Positions 1 through 11,142 of a stretch of DNA of 64,000 nt are shown here, piece after piece. The stretch comes from Dipteronia dyeriana. Lineage: Eukaryota > Streptophyta > Magnoliopsida > Sapindales > Sapindaceae. The stretch's first letter is position 1. Each line of letters opens with the position of its first letter. The DNA is taken from the NCBI GenBank assembly GCA_032871835.1, contig CM065296.1:57802186-57866185 (forward strand), given 5' to 3'. Under the pieces are notes generated by a model. That model was not told the origin of the DNA. It did no database searches and saw only the letters and a list, made by a program, of their open reading frames with translations. A program made the translations under genes and the position numbers.

Positions 1-433
1 TTTTTTATCCATTGACGGTTCTAGATAAAGTATTTCATTTTGATCCTATTCAATGCACCCAATGCACTAGATTCTTTTTCCCAAGAACACCACACTTTGA
101 TGATTTTAGACTCATCATAACACATTTGATCTCACTCAAATGCTAGCAAAAGAATCTACAACTTTGACAAGATAATGGCGCCCAACCTTTTATCTTAAGT
201 TGTGAATTTTATTTAAGACTAACTAAAGAATTGTGTCTACCTCATACATATCTAGATGTATGAACAATTCTTCTTTTCTCATAGTCTTTTGACCTTATGA
301 TTATTTACTTTTGACAATTATAATAATTAAACTATAAATGCTATAAGATTTGTTAAACTAGAAATCATTTTATTCATATGAAAAAATTGTTAATTACAAT
401 ATTACACTCTTGCTATCGAGCATAATCCTAACA
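1..433 (-). mobile_element. copia A LTR, 3' end truncated by window edge
   Basis: This segment matches, by eye, the outer part of the copia A LTRs at 12526-15025, 25627-28044 and 51037-53234. It ends with the family terminus ...GAGCATAATCCTAACA, the reverse complement of TGTTAGGATTATGCTC. Only its outermost 433 bases lie in the window, so whether it is a solo LTR or part of an element cannot be told. It abuts T1 gag sequence directly at 434. The next five bases, CAAAA, would be one half of its target duplication. Confidence 0.9.
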
Positions 434-480
434 CAAAAATATTCGGACAACTTCCATGTTGGCAGTACCTCACCGCAACA

Positions 481-1987
481 ATGGAGAACCAACCTACATT
501 CCTGGCGGGGATCCAGCAAGTTCCTCCAACTAGTGGAGATCTGACACAACATTTTCGAGAAGCGTTGCAACAACTGGTGGCAGACGCATCAAAGGAAGGA
601 GTAGATCTACTGGCTACAGAAGCATAAACTCCTAACCTCCCACCTGTAAGGTTCCGTTCGGTGGTAGTAGGGCCAGAAATAAATACACCAGAAGTCGAAA
701 GGAACCTTACTCCAATCAAACAGGCTGGACGTGAAACACCTGAAGAGGAACAACCACTCCAGAAGCAGAACCAGGATCAGACAGCCTGGGCTAGACATAA
801 CATATATGACCGGTACCGGGATTTGTCGTCATCAGAAGACAGCAATCGACACTATCACAAACATCATCACAGAATCATACGTGAAACTCGACATCAAAGT
901 GAAGAACTTGAAAGAGGAATGACAATCACCCAACGATTCAACCATCGGGGAAGTCCAGTGGGAAACAGGGACGTTATAATCCAAAGCTTGACTCGAGAGG
1001 TCGAAAAAAATAGACATCAAATGGATGCACTGGTCAGGCGTTATGGGTATAATCCGATGACGATTCTGACAGTCCATTCACTAGGGAAATCTTGCAGACC
1101 CCATTCCCAGAATGGTTTAGGATGCCACACGTGGAGTAGTTTAAGAAAGATACAGATCCAAAGGAACACGTGAGACGCTATAAAAGTGTCATGGCTCAAT
1201 ATGCCCGCAGTGATCCCTTACTATATCTCAACTTTCCATAAACTCTGGAGATATGGGTTCTAGGTGGTTCGGGAGATTGCCCCCAGCAAGCATCAGAAGT
1301 TTTAGTGAACTGAGTAGGATCTTCTCAAGGCAATTTTTGAGTAATGTTCACAGGAAAAAGTTAGTGGCTCACCTTGCTCAAGTAAAGCAAGGGAAAGATG
1401 AGTCACTGAAGAAATACCTGGGGAGATTTGACCAAGCGGTGTCAGAAATTGGCAGTGCAAATGATGAAGCAATAATCGCTGCATTTATCAACAACCTGGA
1501 GAATGGATGTCTATCTTTTGATTTAAGAAGAGCCCGACTGACCAGATATGCAGACATGAAGAATATGGCGGGAGGAAATGCACTGGCCTAGGAAGAAGAG
1601 TTAGCCACAGAAGGATGCTACATGCATGGGGGAAAACCCGAACAGAAAGACGCCGAGTCCAAGGTACAGAACTTGAAGGGAAAACAGAAAGGAAACGATA
1701 AAGAAAAGAGCAAGGACGGGGGTAATAGGTGTAATGCCGAACAGACCACGGAAAAATACCGAGGCAGATATGCCAACTACACCCTTCTTTAGAAAAAACA
1801 GGAGGAAATCCTGGCCATTCTGGAAACAAAGAATATGGTACAAGAGCCACGCCGTCAATCTCAGTTTGCTCGGTGAGATACAACCAAATACTGTAGGTTC
1901 CATAAGGAAACCGGTCATGAGGCTTCCAAGTGTTACCAGCTTAGAGATTACATAGAAACCCTCATTCGGGAAGGACATCTGTATGAT
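481..1987 (+). pseudogene. T1 gag (capsid/nucleocapsid), broken
   Basis: Gag would form the capsid and bind genomic RNA. The ATG at 481 opens a frame that meets TAA at 625 and continues in the same frame from 661 to about 1070. It then slips to another frame (PFTREILQTPFPEWFRMPHV, with two stops near 1129 and 1240) and again to the frame from 1253 (WFGRLPPASIRSFSELSRIF, the retrotransposon gag core). The nucleocapsid knuckle sits near 1886-1940 and reads YCRFHKETGHEASKC, the usual C-x-x-H-like Tat variant. Acidic and lysine-rich linkers lie between. At least three stops and two frameshifts make it non-functional. Confidence 0.85.
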
Positions 1988-2660
1988 GTGATCTTGAAAA
2001 GGGATGAAACATCAGAAGCAAAGAAAGAGATCAGGGCCGATCACAGCTCTAACCGAAATCAAATGGCCAGTCTAGAGGCCAATCAAGTAATACATACGAT
2101 CTTTGGAGGACCATCCACTGGAACAAGTAACCGAGAACGAACTCAGGAAATCAAAGAAGCAGTAGAAGCAAGGAATAACTTTGATGTAAACTTGGTCGAG
2201 CCAAACCCGAAGAGGGTAAAGGAAGAATGGGACCCAATAACATTCACAGAAGCAGACTCACATGGCGTCGATGTTCGGCCAAATGACGCCTTGACCATAA
2301 GTGCCCAGATTGGTCACTGGGAAGTCAGAATAATCCTAATAGATAATGAAAGCTCAGTAGACATTCTCAATATAGTCGTCTACGATCAACTCAGGTTAGA
2401 CCGAAAGGACCTATAACCCTTTCATACCCCACTCAGAGGATTCAGGGGAGTTGAGGTTAGGTCACTCGGGGACGGTAAAGCTACTTGTGAAGATTGGAGT
2501 GGCACCTTGCCAGAGAACTGTATTGCTCGATTTCGTGGTGGCAGACTTGGAGAATTGGCCATATAATGCACTATTGGGATGACCATTCCTGAATAAAACT
2601 AAGGCCGCAACAACAACTTATGCCTTAATGATAAAATTCCTGACCGAATAGGGGGGTCGG
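1988..2660 (+). pseudogene. T1 aspartic protease region
   Basis: The frame at 1988-2416 continues from the gag knuckle (EGHLYDVILKRDE) into ITFTEADSHGV and then RIILIDNESSVDIL. In this family the last motif normally contains the catalytic D-T-G triad, here changed to D-N-E. The frame stops at 2416. Out-of-frame matches to the downstream hallmark (NALLG-stop-PFLNKTKA) follow to about 2620. The protease would cut the Gag-Pol polyprotein. Loss of the catalytic Thr-Gly together with the stops means it is dead. Confidence 0.75.
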
Positions 2661-2849
2661 GGTAGTCAAGGGGTCCCAAAAGATGGCCCAAAGAGCTAAC
2701 CTGTCAGTATACAAGGACAAGAATGAACAGGTTTTCACTATAACACAGCCGAGTCAGAACGAAAAGCCACTATCATTCGAATTCAATCCAAGGGAAGAGC
2801 CGAATGAATCCAAAATGAACCTGTTGAAGAAATCACCTTAAAAAAAGAT

Positions 2850-4200
2850 GAACCTGATAAAAAAGTCAAGATCAGGGCCAACCAGGAAGGAAGAGTCAAA
2901 CAAAGCCTCATTGATCTACTCAAAGAATACAGGGATGTCTTCACTTGGAGTCATGAAGACATGGTCATGATAGATGCCTGAATAATATCTCACCATCTCA
3001 CAATAGACCCGAATGCAAAATCGGTGATACAAAAGAGAAGATCATTCAATCTTGAAAGAAGTCAGGCAATTAAACAGGAAGTAGAGAAGCTACTCACTGT
3101 AGGATCGATTAGAGAGGTCAATTACCCTCAATGGGTGGCTAATGTAGTCCTCGTCCAAAAGACGAATGGACAGTGGAGGATGTGCGTAGATTTCACAGAT
3201 CTGAACAAGGCATGCCCAAAAGATAATTTTCAACTTCCGAGGATAGATCAGTTGGTGGACGCTACATCAGGCCATGAGCTACTAAGTTTCATGGATGCTT
3301 ACTCGGGGTATTGCTAGATCAGGATAAACAAGGCTGATGAAGAAAAAACAGCATTCACAACTGATCATGGTCTATATTGCTATACAGTGATGCCCTTCGG
3401 ATTGAAAAACACAGGAGCAACTTATCAAAGGTTGGTCAACAAAATCTTTTCATGGCAAATAGTAAGGAACATGGAAGTATACATTGATGACATACTAACC
3501 AAGAGTATCACAGCAGACAAACATACTTCAGATCTGTAGGAAACATTTGATGTCTTGAGAAGATACCAAATGAAGCTAAATCCAAACAAGTGTTTATTCG
3601 GGGTTCCTTCAGGAAGATTCCTGGGTTTTCAAGTTCACCAAAGAGGAATCGAAGTCAACCTTGAGAAGATCCAGGCCCTGCAGAAAATGAATTCACCAAG
3701 GACACTCAAAGAAGTACAACGCCTACCAGGATGTTTGGCTTCTTTAGGAAGATTCATCTCAAAATCCACAGACAGATGTGCACCCTTTTTCAAAGTAATT
3801 AGAAAAGGGAAAGGACTTGAATGGAATGAAGAGTGCGAGCATGCATTCTTAAAAATTAAACAATACTTAGGATAGGCTCCCATCCTTTTAAAACCTCAGA
3901 TGGGGGAGACACTTCAACTGTACTTATCAATTACAGAATTGGCAGCAAGCTCAGTCCTAGTCAGAACAGAAGATGGAGTACAAAAGCCAGTATACTACAC
4001 CAACAAGGCACTTCTACCAGCTGAGACCAGATATTCACAGGCAGAAAAGATGGCATTTGCACTAGTTTCAGCAGCAAGGAAGCTAAGGCCATACTTTCAG
4101 GCTTATAAAAGTCAGGTTCTCACCGATTGCCCATTGAAGCAGATTTTTATAAAAACCAGAGATTTCAGAGAGATTAACCAAATGGGCAATCGAGCTAAGT
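2850..4200 (+). pseudogene. T1 reverse transcriptase and RNase H
   Basis: RT spans about 2890-3880. Visible motifs are the finger/palm block WRMCVDFTDLNKACPKDNF (3174-3232), SFMDAYSGY (3286-3312), VMPFGLKNTGATYQRLVN and the intact catalytic YIDD at 3480-3491. In-frame stops interrupt it at 3316 and 3536. The connection and RNase H follow from 3555 to 4200 (KPVYYTNKALLPAETRYSQ, a DCPLKQIF strand). Further stops lie at 3873 and at the frame end. The domain order is normal for Ty3/gypsy, and the many stops rule out activity. Confidence 0.88.
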
Positions 4201-4224
4201 GAATTTGATATCCACTACATCCCT

Positions 4225-4640
4225 ATGACATCTCTCAAAGGGCAACCAGTGGTAGATTTTATAGCAGAATTCACAGAACTGAACCTGGAAGCAAAAAAGA
4301 TGTTGGGTAAAAGTTTCACATGGAAACTATATGTTGATGGCTCTTCAAACACTCATGGCAGCGGGGCAGGGATTGTAGTATGCACTCCAGAAGGAGATGA
4401 TGTCGAATGTGCCATGAGGTTTAACTTCAAAGCAACCAACAATCAAGCCGAGTACGAGGCGCTACTAGCTGAACTCAGAGTCTGCATAGCTCTCGGGGCA
4501 GATGAGGTCGAGATATTCAGTGATTCATAGGTAATTGTCAACCAAGTTCTAGACGAGTACCAAGCCAAGGATGAAGGCATGATAATCTACCATGACATTG
4601 CAAAATAGCTCCTCCTAAAATTTAAAGAATATAAGATTAC
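4225..4640 (+). pseudogene. T1 second (archaeal-like) RNase H domain
   Basis: The 101-residue frame at 4225-4530 reads GQPVVDFIAEF, then LYVDGSSNTHGSGAGIVV, then NFKATNNQAEYEALLAELR and EIFSDS. This is the second RNase H that Tat-lineage elements carry between the ordinary RNase H and integrase. The catalytic Asp (YVDGSS), Glu (AEYEAL) and Asp (FSDS) are all present. A TAG at 4528 ends the frame just after the third catalytic Asp. The following bases (VIVNQVLDEYQAKDEGM) continue the domain in frame. Confidence 0.85.
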
Positions 4641-4734
4641 CCAGATCCTCAGGGAGGAGAATGAAAAGGCAGACGCATTGTCCAAGCTATCAACAACAAC
4701 CACAATCAGGCCAAAGACTATTCCGGTTGCACAT

Positions 4735-6043
4735 CTCCTTAAACCAAGCACAATTGAACCAAGAAACTTAGAAATTTCAAAAATCTAAAAACCGCCAGAT
4801 GGTTGGATGACTCAGCTGAAAAGGTTCCTGGAAGAAGGCGTGCTACCGGAAGATCCCTTACAAGCAAAACATATCGGGTATAGATCAGCAAGGTACACAT
4901 TGGTTGGAGGAGAATTATACAGAAAGGGGTATTCCCGAATACTCCAAAGATGTGTGTTAGAGGAAGATGCATATCAGATATTACAGAAAATCCTTACAGG
5001 AGTTTGCAGAAACCACACTGGGAGTAAAAGTTTGGCACATAAGGTACTCAAGCAAGGCTACTATTGGCCTACTCTATTCTCAAATGCACAGTAGTGTTCA
5101 GAAAGTTGCAATACTTGCAAAAGGATTGATAATGACATCCGACAGCCCCCTGAGCAGCTCAGAAACCTCACGTCCCAATGGCCATTTGCCATGTGGGGTT
5201 TGGATCTAATCGGCCCAATGCAAGGTAGGACAGGGGGTGGAACGAAGCATGCCATAGTAGCTGTTGACTATTTCACGAAGTGGGTAGAAGCTGAATCATT
5301 AGTGCATATCACAGAAGCAAACACCATAAATTTCGTGAAAAAGAATATACTTTATAGGTTTGGAGTCCCAAACACTATAATCACTAACAATGACACTCAG
5401 TTCGACAACCTGAAATTCAGACAGCTGTGCAAAAAGTACCAGATTGCCAATTACTATGCCACACCTGCCCACCCTCAAACAAATGGACAGGTGGAAGCAG
5501 TGAACAAAATCATCAAGCACACAATCAAAGCAATGCTAGATGCCAAGAAAGGAAGCTGGGTTGAAAAGCTTCCCGAAGTATTATGGGCGTATCGGACAAC
5601 AACGAGAACTTCAATAGGAGAGACTCCATTCACTTTGGCATTTGGAACAGAAGCTGTTATCCCTATGGAAATGTCATATACGTCACCCCGGGTCAGGCTA
5701 TATGATGAAGATCAGAATGTTGATATGCTATTACAAAGTCTAGATGAGCTAGAAGAGAAAAGGGAGAAATCCCGAATATGAAATATGGCATATCAGCAAA
5801 GAGTGGCTCGCCACTACAACTCTCACGTCCGGGTCAGAAAATTCCAGCTAGGATACCTGGTACTCAGGAAAGTGTCATTGAACATAAAAAAACAAAGCTG
5901 CAGGTTCCCTGACTGACAAATGAGAAGGCTCGTACAAAGTCAAAGGAATAGCTGGCCATGGAGCATATTGGATTGCACGACCCAATGGAGGGGTTTTACC
6001 CCGACCATGCAATGCCCAATATCTGAAGATTTTCTATCCTTAA
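4735..6043 (+). pseudogene. T1 integrase, catalytic Asp changed
   Basis: An N-terminal HHCC zinc region lies at about 4985-5130 (CRNHTGSKSLAHKVL, later CSESCNTCKR), broken by a stop near 5092. The catalytic core is an open 196-residue frame at 5191-5781. First Asp is in GLDLIGPM; the second motif reads IITNNDTQFD where IxxDNGTQF is usual, so the catalytic Asp is Asn; the Glu is in NGQVEAVNK. The C-terminal part continues with stops to AQYLKIFYP-stop at 6041, the usual end of Tat pol. The core being open longer than its neighbours is probably chance. Confidence 0.87.
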
Positions 6044-6244
6044 ATTATTTTTTGTTCTTTTTTCTAGTCAGGACAATTTTAGGTAGAATAAATATTATCT
6101 TTGGAATTTGAAACTTTATTGATTTTGCAGTTATGAATAAAAAATCAAACTCGAGATTTCCGAAAGAAAAGCAACGTACTCGGAATTTCCAAAAAAGAAA
6201 ACATATGATAATAAGAACATATGGAAGACAAGCATGATAATAAG
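6044..6244. other. T1 post-pol spacer up to the A1 insertion
   Basis: AT-rich non-coding sequence after the pol stop. It ends with ATAAG at 6240-6244, the left half of the A1 target duplication. The same spacer resumes at 15026. No polypurine tract or promoter motif is visible in this stretch. Confidence 0.6.
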
Positions 6245-7675
6245 TGTAGGGAAAAAATGATTTAGAAGCGCAACAGAAGCATGAGAAAAATGAAATTTAC
6301 GGTTTGCGTATAAGTATTTTTTTTCCCTTTTATGCAACGAGAACCTTAACCCTAGATTAATTGATGTATATAAAAGTATCATACCTTTTTCGCGTGATGA
6401 TTGAACAAGCGCCAAATTGATTCCGCAAGATATTCCAATCCAATCACGAACGTGAATCACCTAGGAGTGTGGGCTCCCTTTCTTTAAATTGTATTCCTGA
6501 GGATGGAGACAAAGCAAAAATCTTTTCTTTGTTAGTTACAAATATCCTACAAGAGAAAAATCCAAGAACATCCAGTCACTTGTGAATTATCAATCAGTTT
6601 GATTGAAACTCGCGTGAACCTTGATTCAATGTTGTACACAAAACCCTTTTGATGTAAAGGATACTAGTGTACTATTAAAAACAAAAACGTTCTCTTTTTC
6701 TCTTTTCTCCTTGGCTGAATTCCACACCCTTTTTCTATAAGTTGATTGAATTTTGTCTAAAGCAAAAAATAATTTTTCTCCCTCAAAATTCTCTCTTGCT
6801 ATGACAAATTCTCTCTATAAAATTACCTAGGCATGGCCAAAATTTTCATCATAGAATTCTTAGGGCTGGCCGAAAATCACACACACATATATATAGGATC
6901 ATAAATCCTTTCCTTAGAAGGATTCTTGCCAAGGAAGGATTTACTTGGTTCGCAAGAATCCTTTCCTTAGGTGGATTTATTTGGTATTTAAGAATCCTTA
7001 TCTTAAAGGAATTCTATCATTTTGTATATATATATGAGCTGGCCGAATTTTATATGATATAGATTAGGATCACAAATCCTTTCCTAAGAAGGATTTACTT
7101 GGTAGTTAAGAATCCTTTCCTTAGGTAGATTTACTTGGTGGTTAAGAATCCTTTTCAAAAAGGAATTCTATCCACAACCAAGACTACCTAATCCAACTCA
7201 ATAATGTACTTATAACCATAGTAAAGACTTCCTAATTTGATTAGATAAATAATTTCTTTTATTCATCGACTTATCAAATATAGTCTTTAACATTAACTAT
7301 ACTACCAACAATAGTATTGTTTTAGGAGACCATCTCCTAATAGGAAAAGATTTTGACTTTTAATTAAATAATTAATTAATCAACAAATTAATTAATTTCC
7401 ATTTAATTAAATAATAATAAAATAAAAATAATATATTTAAGCAATTCACCATAGCCTTTGCCGCCCATACCTAGTACAAAGGCCATATATTATTTTTCTC
7501 ACTTTATTAAATCCATTTTCCCATAGTCTTTTGACCTTATGATTATTTGCTTTTGACAATTATAATAGTTAAACTATAAATGCTATAAGATTTGTTAAAC
7601 TAGAAATCACTTTATTCATATGAAACGATTGTTAATTACAATATTACACTCTTACTATTGAGCATAATCCTAACA
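6245..7675 (-). mobile_element. A1 3' LTR with internal deletion
   Basis: It aligns by eye to the 5' LTR (12526-15025) from its TGTAGGG end to about 7515, then jumps about 1 kb to the segment starting CATAGTCTTTTGACC. The deleted part contains the overlapping 71- and 60-codon frames seen in other copies. On its inner side (7676-7700, read on the minus strand) is AAAATGGGAGAT, a typical copia polypurine tract next to the LTR start. Confidence 0.93.
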
Positions 7676-7694
7676 ATCTCCCATTTTCTTTATA

Positions 7695-8829
7695 TCAAAT
7701 GTGTCATATCTCTCATCCCCTTGTTCTCTAGATGCCCATCAAAACTCTTTTGGGGAAGAGCCTTTGTTAAAGGGATCCGCTAGATTTTCTGCTGACGCGA
7801 TCTTGGTAATCGTCACGTCACCCCTATGCACAATTTCCCTTAGAAGGTGATACTTTTTTTCAATGTGTTTCCCTCTCTTATGACTTTTTGGTTCTCTTGA
7901 ATTAGCCATTGCTCCACTATTTTCACAATAGATAGTGATCTGCTTATTCGCTTTAGGAACCACTTCCAAGTCAATCAAGAATTGGCGGAGCTAAATAGCC
8001 TCTTTAGCAGCCTCGCATGCGGCAACATACTCTGATTCCATGGTGGAATCAACAATACAAGATTGCTTGATACTCCTCCATATGACTGCCTCTTGTCCAA
8101 TGGTAAACACAGATCCTAATATTGATCTCCTGGAGTCAGAATCTGACTGAAAATCTGAATCTGTATACCTAACGGGAATTAAATCCCTCCAGAGTATACA
8201 AGCATATAATCTCTCGTTCTCCTAAGATACTTGAAAATATGCTTGACTGCCGTCCAGTGATCAGGACCAGGCTTCGATTGAAACATTCTAACTATGCCAA
8301 CAGCAAAACAAATATCCGGTTTAGTGCAAAGCATTGCATACATGAGACTTCCAATTGCCGATGCATATGGAACCCTACTCATAAATTTCTCTTCATGCTC
8401 ATTCTTAGGACCTTGTTCCTTAGAAAGTATGATTTCATGCTTGAAGGGTAACATACCTTTCTTTGAATCTTGCACGAAAAACCTACACAAGATTTTATCT
8501 ATGTATGAAGCTTGGGATAATGCAATCCTTCTATTCTTTCTATCCCATATGACTTGGATACCAAGAATATAACTTGCTTCTCCCAAGTCCTTAATATCAA
8601 ATTGTTTTGCTAACCATTCTTTTATTGATGTCAATACACCTACATCGTTTCTGATGAGTAGTATATCATCAACATAAAGAACTAGGAAAACCAACTTGTC
8701 GCATTTAATCCTTTTGTATGCACAAGGTTCATAAAGGTTTTGAATAAATCCAAAACCTTTAACAGCTTGATCGAACCTTATGTACCAGGATCTGGATGCT
8801 TGCTTCAATCCATATATGGATCCTTGCAA
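7695..8829 (-). pseudogene. A1 reverse transcriptase and RNase H
   Basis: Reading down from 8829: GSIYGLKQASRSWYIRFDQA, the catalytic YVDDILL, then LGEASYILGIQV and KYLRRTRDYMLVYSGG, which are copia RT hallmarks. A stop at 8179 interrupts the join to RNase H. RNase H follows (YTDSDFQSDSDSRRS, TMESEYVAACEAA, then IYCENSGA, where the third catalytic residue is normally Asp). The frame 7978-7739 ends GSSPKEF-stop. The polyprotein tail (RDMTHLI-like) lies next to the polypurine tract. The N-terminal half of RT above 8829 is frameshifted. Confidence 0.88.
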
Positions 8830-10152
8830 CTTACATACCCTTTCCTCTTGGCTCTTTTCAATGAATCCTTCTGGTCACATCATGTAGATGCTTTTGTCAA
8901 GACTTCCATTAAGGAAAGCTATCTTGACGTCCATTTGCCAAATCTCTAGGTCTAGAGATGCTACAATGGATAAAAGTATCCTAATGGATTTAAGCATGGC
9001 CACAGGAGAGAAAGTTTCTTCATAATCTATACCTTCCTTCTATGTGTAACCTTTAGCTACCAATCTAGCCTTAAAGGTTTCCACCTTTCCATCCATTCCT
9101 CTTTATCTCTTGTATACCCACTTGCACCCGATGGGTTTGATCCCTTTAGGCAAGTCTACAAGAGACCGGACTTTATTTTTGAACATAGATTCAATTTTGG
9201 ATTGCATTTCCTTTTGCCAATGGCGACAATCAACATCTTCCATTGCTTCCTTATACATATAGAGAGCATTGTCTTCCAAAAGATTCTCTACAGATTCTCT
9301 ATAGATTCTCCTAGACCGATGTATATCTCGGGTTGTTTAACAACCCTACCACTACGATGAGGTATGGTAGATTGTTGATCTTGTGTTGGTAAGGAACTTA
9401 CAATTGGGCTTGGTTGCGAAACCTCTTACGGAATTGTATCTCCTAAAAGCTCATTTAGGACAATTCTACTTTTAGGCACAAAATTATTTATATAGTCCTC
9501 TTCTAGAAATTTGGCATTTGTCGAAACAAATACTTTAAGATCTGAAGGACTATAAAATAATATCCTTTTGTTCCTTTTGGATACCCTATAAATATGCATG
9601 TTTTTGAACAGGAGTCCATATTATCTGTCTTTCCTTTCAACACGTGCGCAGGACATCCAAATGTCCTTAAGTGTTGTAAACTAGGCTTTCGCCCAGTCCA
9701 CAACTCATGCAGTGTTTTAGGAACCGACTTAGATGGTACATCGTTTAGAATATACATGGTAGTTTGTAAAGCATATCCCTAGGGAGCTTTGAATAACTCA
9801 ACATAGACCTAACCATATCCAAAAGAGTTCTATTTCTCCTTTCTGCCACCCCATTTTGTTGAGGTGTGCCTAGTGTAGAAAACTGAGAAATTATTCCATT
9901 ATCAATAAGATATTGCTGAAACTCACAAGATAGATATTCTCCACCACGATCGGACCTCAAGATTTTTATGAGTTTCTCAAGCTGATTTTCTACTTTAGCT
10001 TTAAATGCTTTGAACATATCAAAAGCATCCGACTTAAGTCTCATGAGATACACATAGCCAAATCTTGAGTGATCATCCATGAAAGTGATGAAGTACTCAT
10101 ATCCACCTCTAGCTTGAATGCTCATAGGTCCACACACATCAATATGTATCAA
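8830..10152 (-). pseudogene. A1 integrase core, integrase tail and RT N-terminus
   Basis: The core frame 10152-9745 has all three catalytic residues: Asp in IHIDVCGPM, Asp in LRSDRGGEYL and Glu in NGVAERRNRTLLDM. The next frame, 9757-9503, carries the conserved copia block HELWTGRKPSLQHLRTFGCPA and IFIGYPKGTKGYYF. From 9500 to 8830 the linker and RT N-terminus are recognisable only in pieces with stops. Integrase would insert the cDNA copy into the chromosome. The downstream frame damage makes it inactive. Confidence 0.87.
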
Positions 10153-10179
10153 TCCTAAACATTCAATGGCTCTTGTGCC

Positions 10180-10745
10180 TTAGGTCGTAAACAACCTTTT
10201 GGTCATTTTACCTTCCAAAAATGATTCATAAGTTGGTAGATCATCAACCTTTAAGTCACTTAGAGGTCTGTCACATACCAATATTTTAATCCTATTAAGG
10301 TTGATATGACCTAAGCGCAAATGCCATAGGTAGGTTTCATCTTTTGATGATTTTACGCTTTTATGATTAGGTTCTGTTGATTCCGTGTCTAACAAGTGAG
10401 AGATATTTCCATGCAAATAGAATAAACCATTTTCCAATGTACCTTTGCAAATAAATTTGTTATTCTTACTAATAATAAAACCTTTATTAAAAGTAACTGA
10501 ATATCCAAATTTATTTAGACAAGAGACCGAAATTAAATTCCTCTTGAATTGTGGTACATAATAAAAGTTTATTAAAAATAAATGCCTATAAGAATCAAAA
10601 TTGATTCTAATATCTCCCACTACACTAGTAGACACCAACGCTCCATTGCCTAAATGCAAGTTGAATTCATTCTTATCCAGTCTATTCCTTTGACCCTTTT
10701 CACCACAAAAGAAACACTTTCCTTTGATCTTAGTTACGTTCTTGG
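10180..10745 (-). pseudogene. A1 zinc-knuckle remnant fused to GAG-pre-integrase domain
   Basis: The 10659-10180 frame holds LISVSCLNKFGYSV and the integrase N-terminal HH part WHLRLGHINLNRIK. The Cys pair of the zinc site is damaged: YESFLEGKMTKR appears where two Cys are usual. Upstream (10745-10660) a knuckle start CFFCGEKG runs directly into RLDKNEFNLHLGN. In A3 (59486-59730) these segments are separated by the rest of the knuckle and the protease D-S-G site. A deletion of roughly 150 bp has therefore removed the second half of the knuckle and the protease active site. Confidence 0.8.
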
Positions 10746-10869
10746 TCTCCTTCTAAGAAGGCTCAAGTTGCTTTTTCTTTTGTTGTCTCTTGACCTTCTA
10801 ACGAGTCTTAATAGAAGAAACTTTACCAACCATATGAATCCTTGTCTAAACACATCATAATATTGGCAT

Positions 10870-11142
10870 CAGTCTCTATTCCTTCATGTTGCTGTTGCAA
10901 CACGTTGGAAATGATTGCCATAATGTAACGTACATTTAGCCATCTCATCTAAAGACTTCCACTACTGATACTTATCTCTTTGCTCCTAAGTAGATTCATT
11001 AGTTTTGGTGGTTAAGGAATATACAGAATGAACTTATACTTTTCAATTTGCAACAACAACCCAATATTCCTTTTCCGTGTGACATAATTATCATTAGTTT
11101 AAAGTATTATCTTTTTAGGATATTGATTAGGGATGAGGTCAT
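10870..11142 (-). pseudogene. A1 gag N-terminal remnant
   Basis: The minus-strand ATG at 11142 starts MTSSLINILK, matching A3 gag at 58750 (MTPSLINILKDNTLTGDNY). A stop and frameshifts follow, then fragments matching QQQHEG of A3 gag near 10890. The middle of gag, present in A3 (about 59000-59440), is missing, so gag is reduced to about 90 broken codons. Confidence 0.72.

Noticed and set aside
832..1077. Minus-strand frames opposite T1 gag and integrase (also 402-719, 1601-1978, 5299-5520)
   Set aside because: Shadows of the sense coding frames, with no motif of their own.
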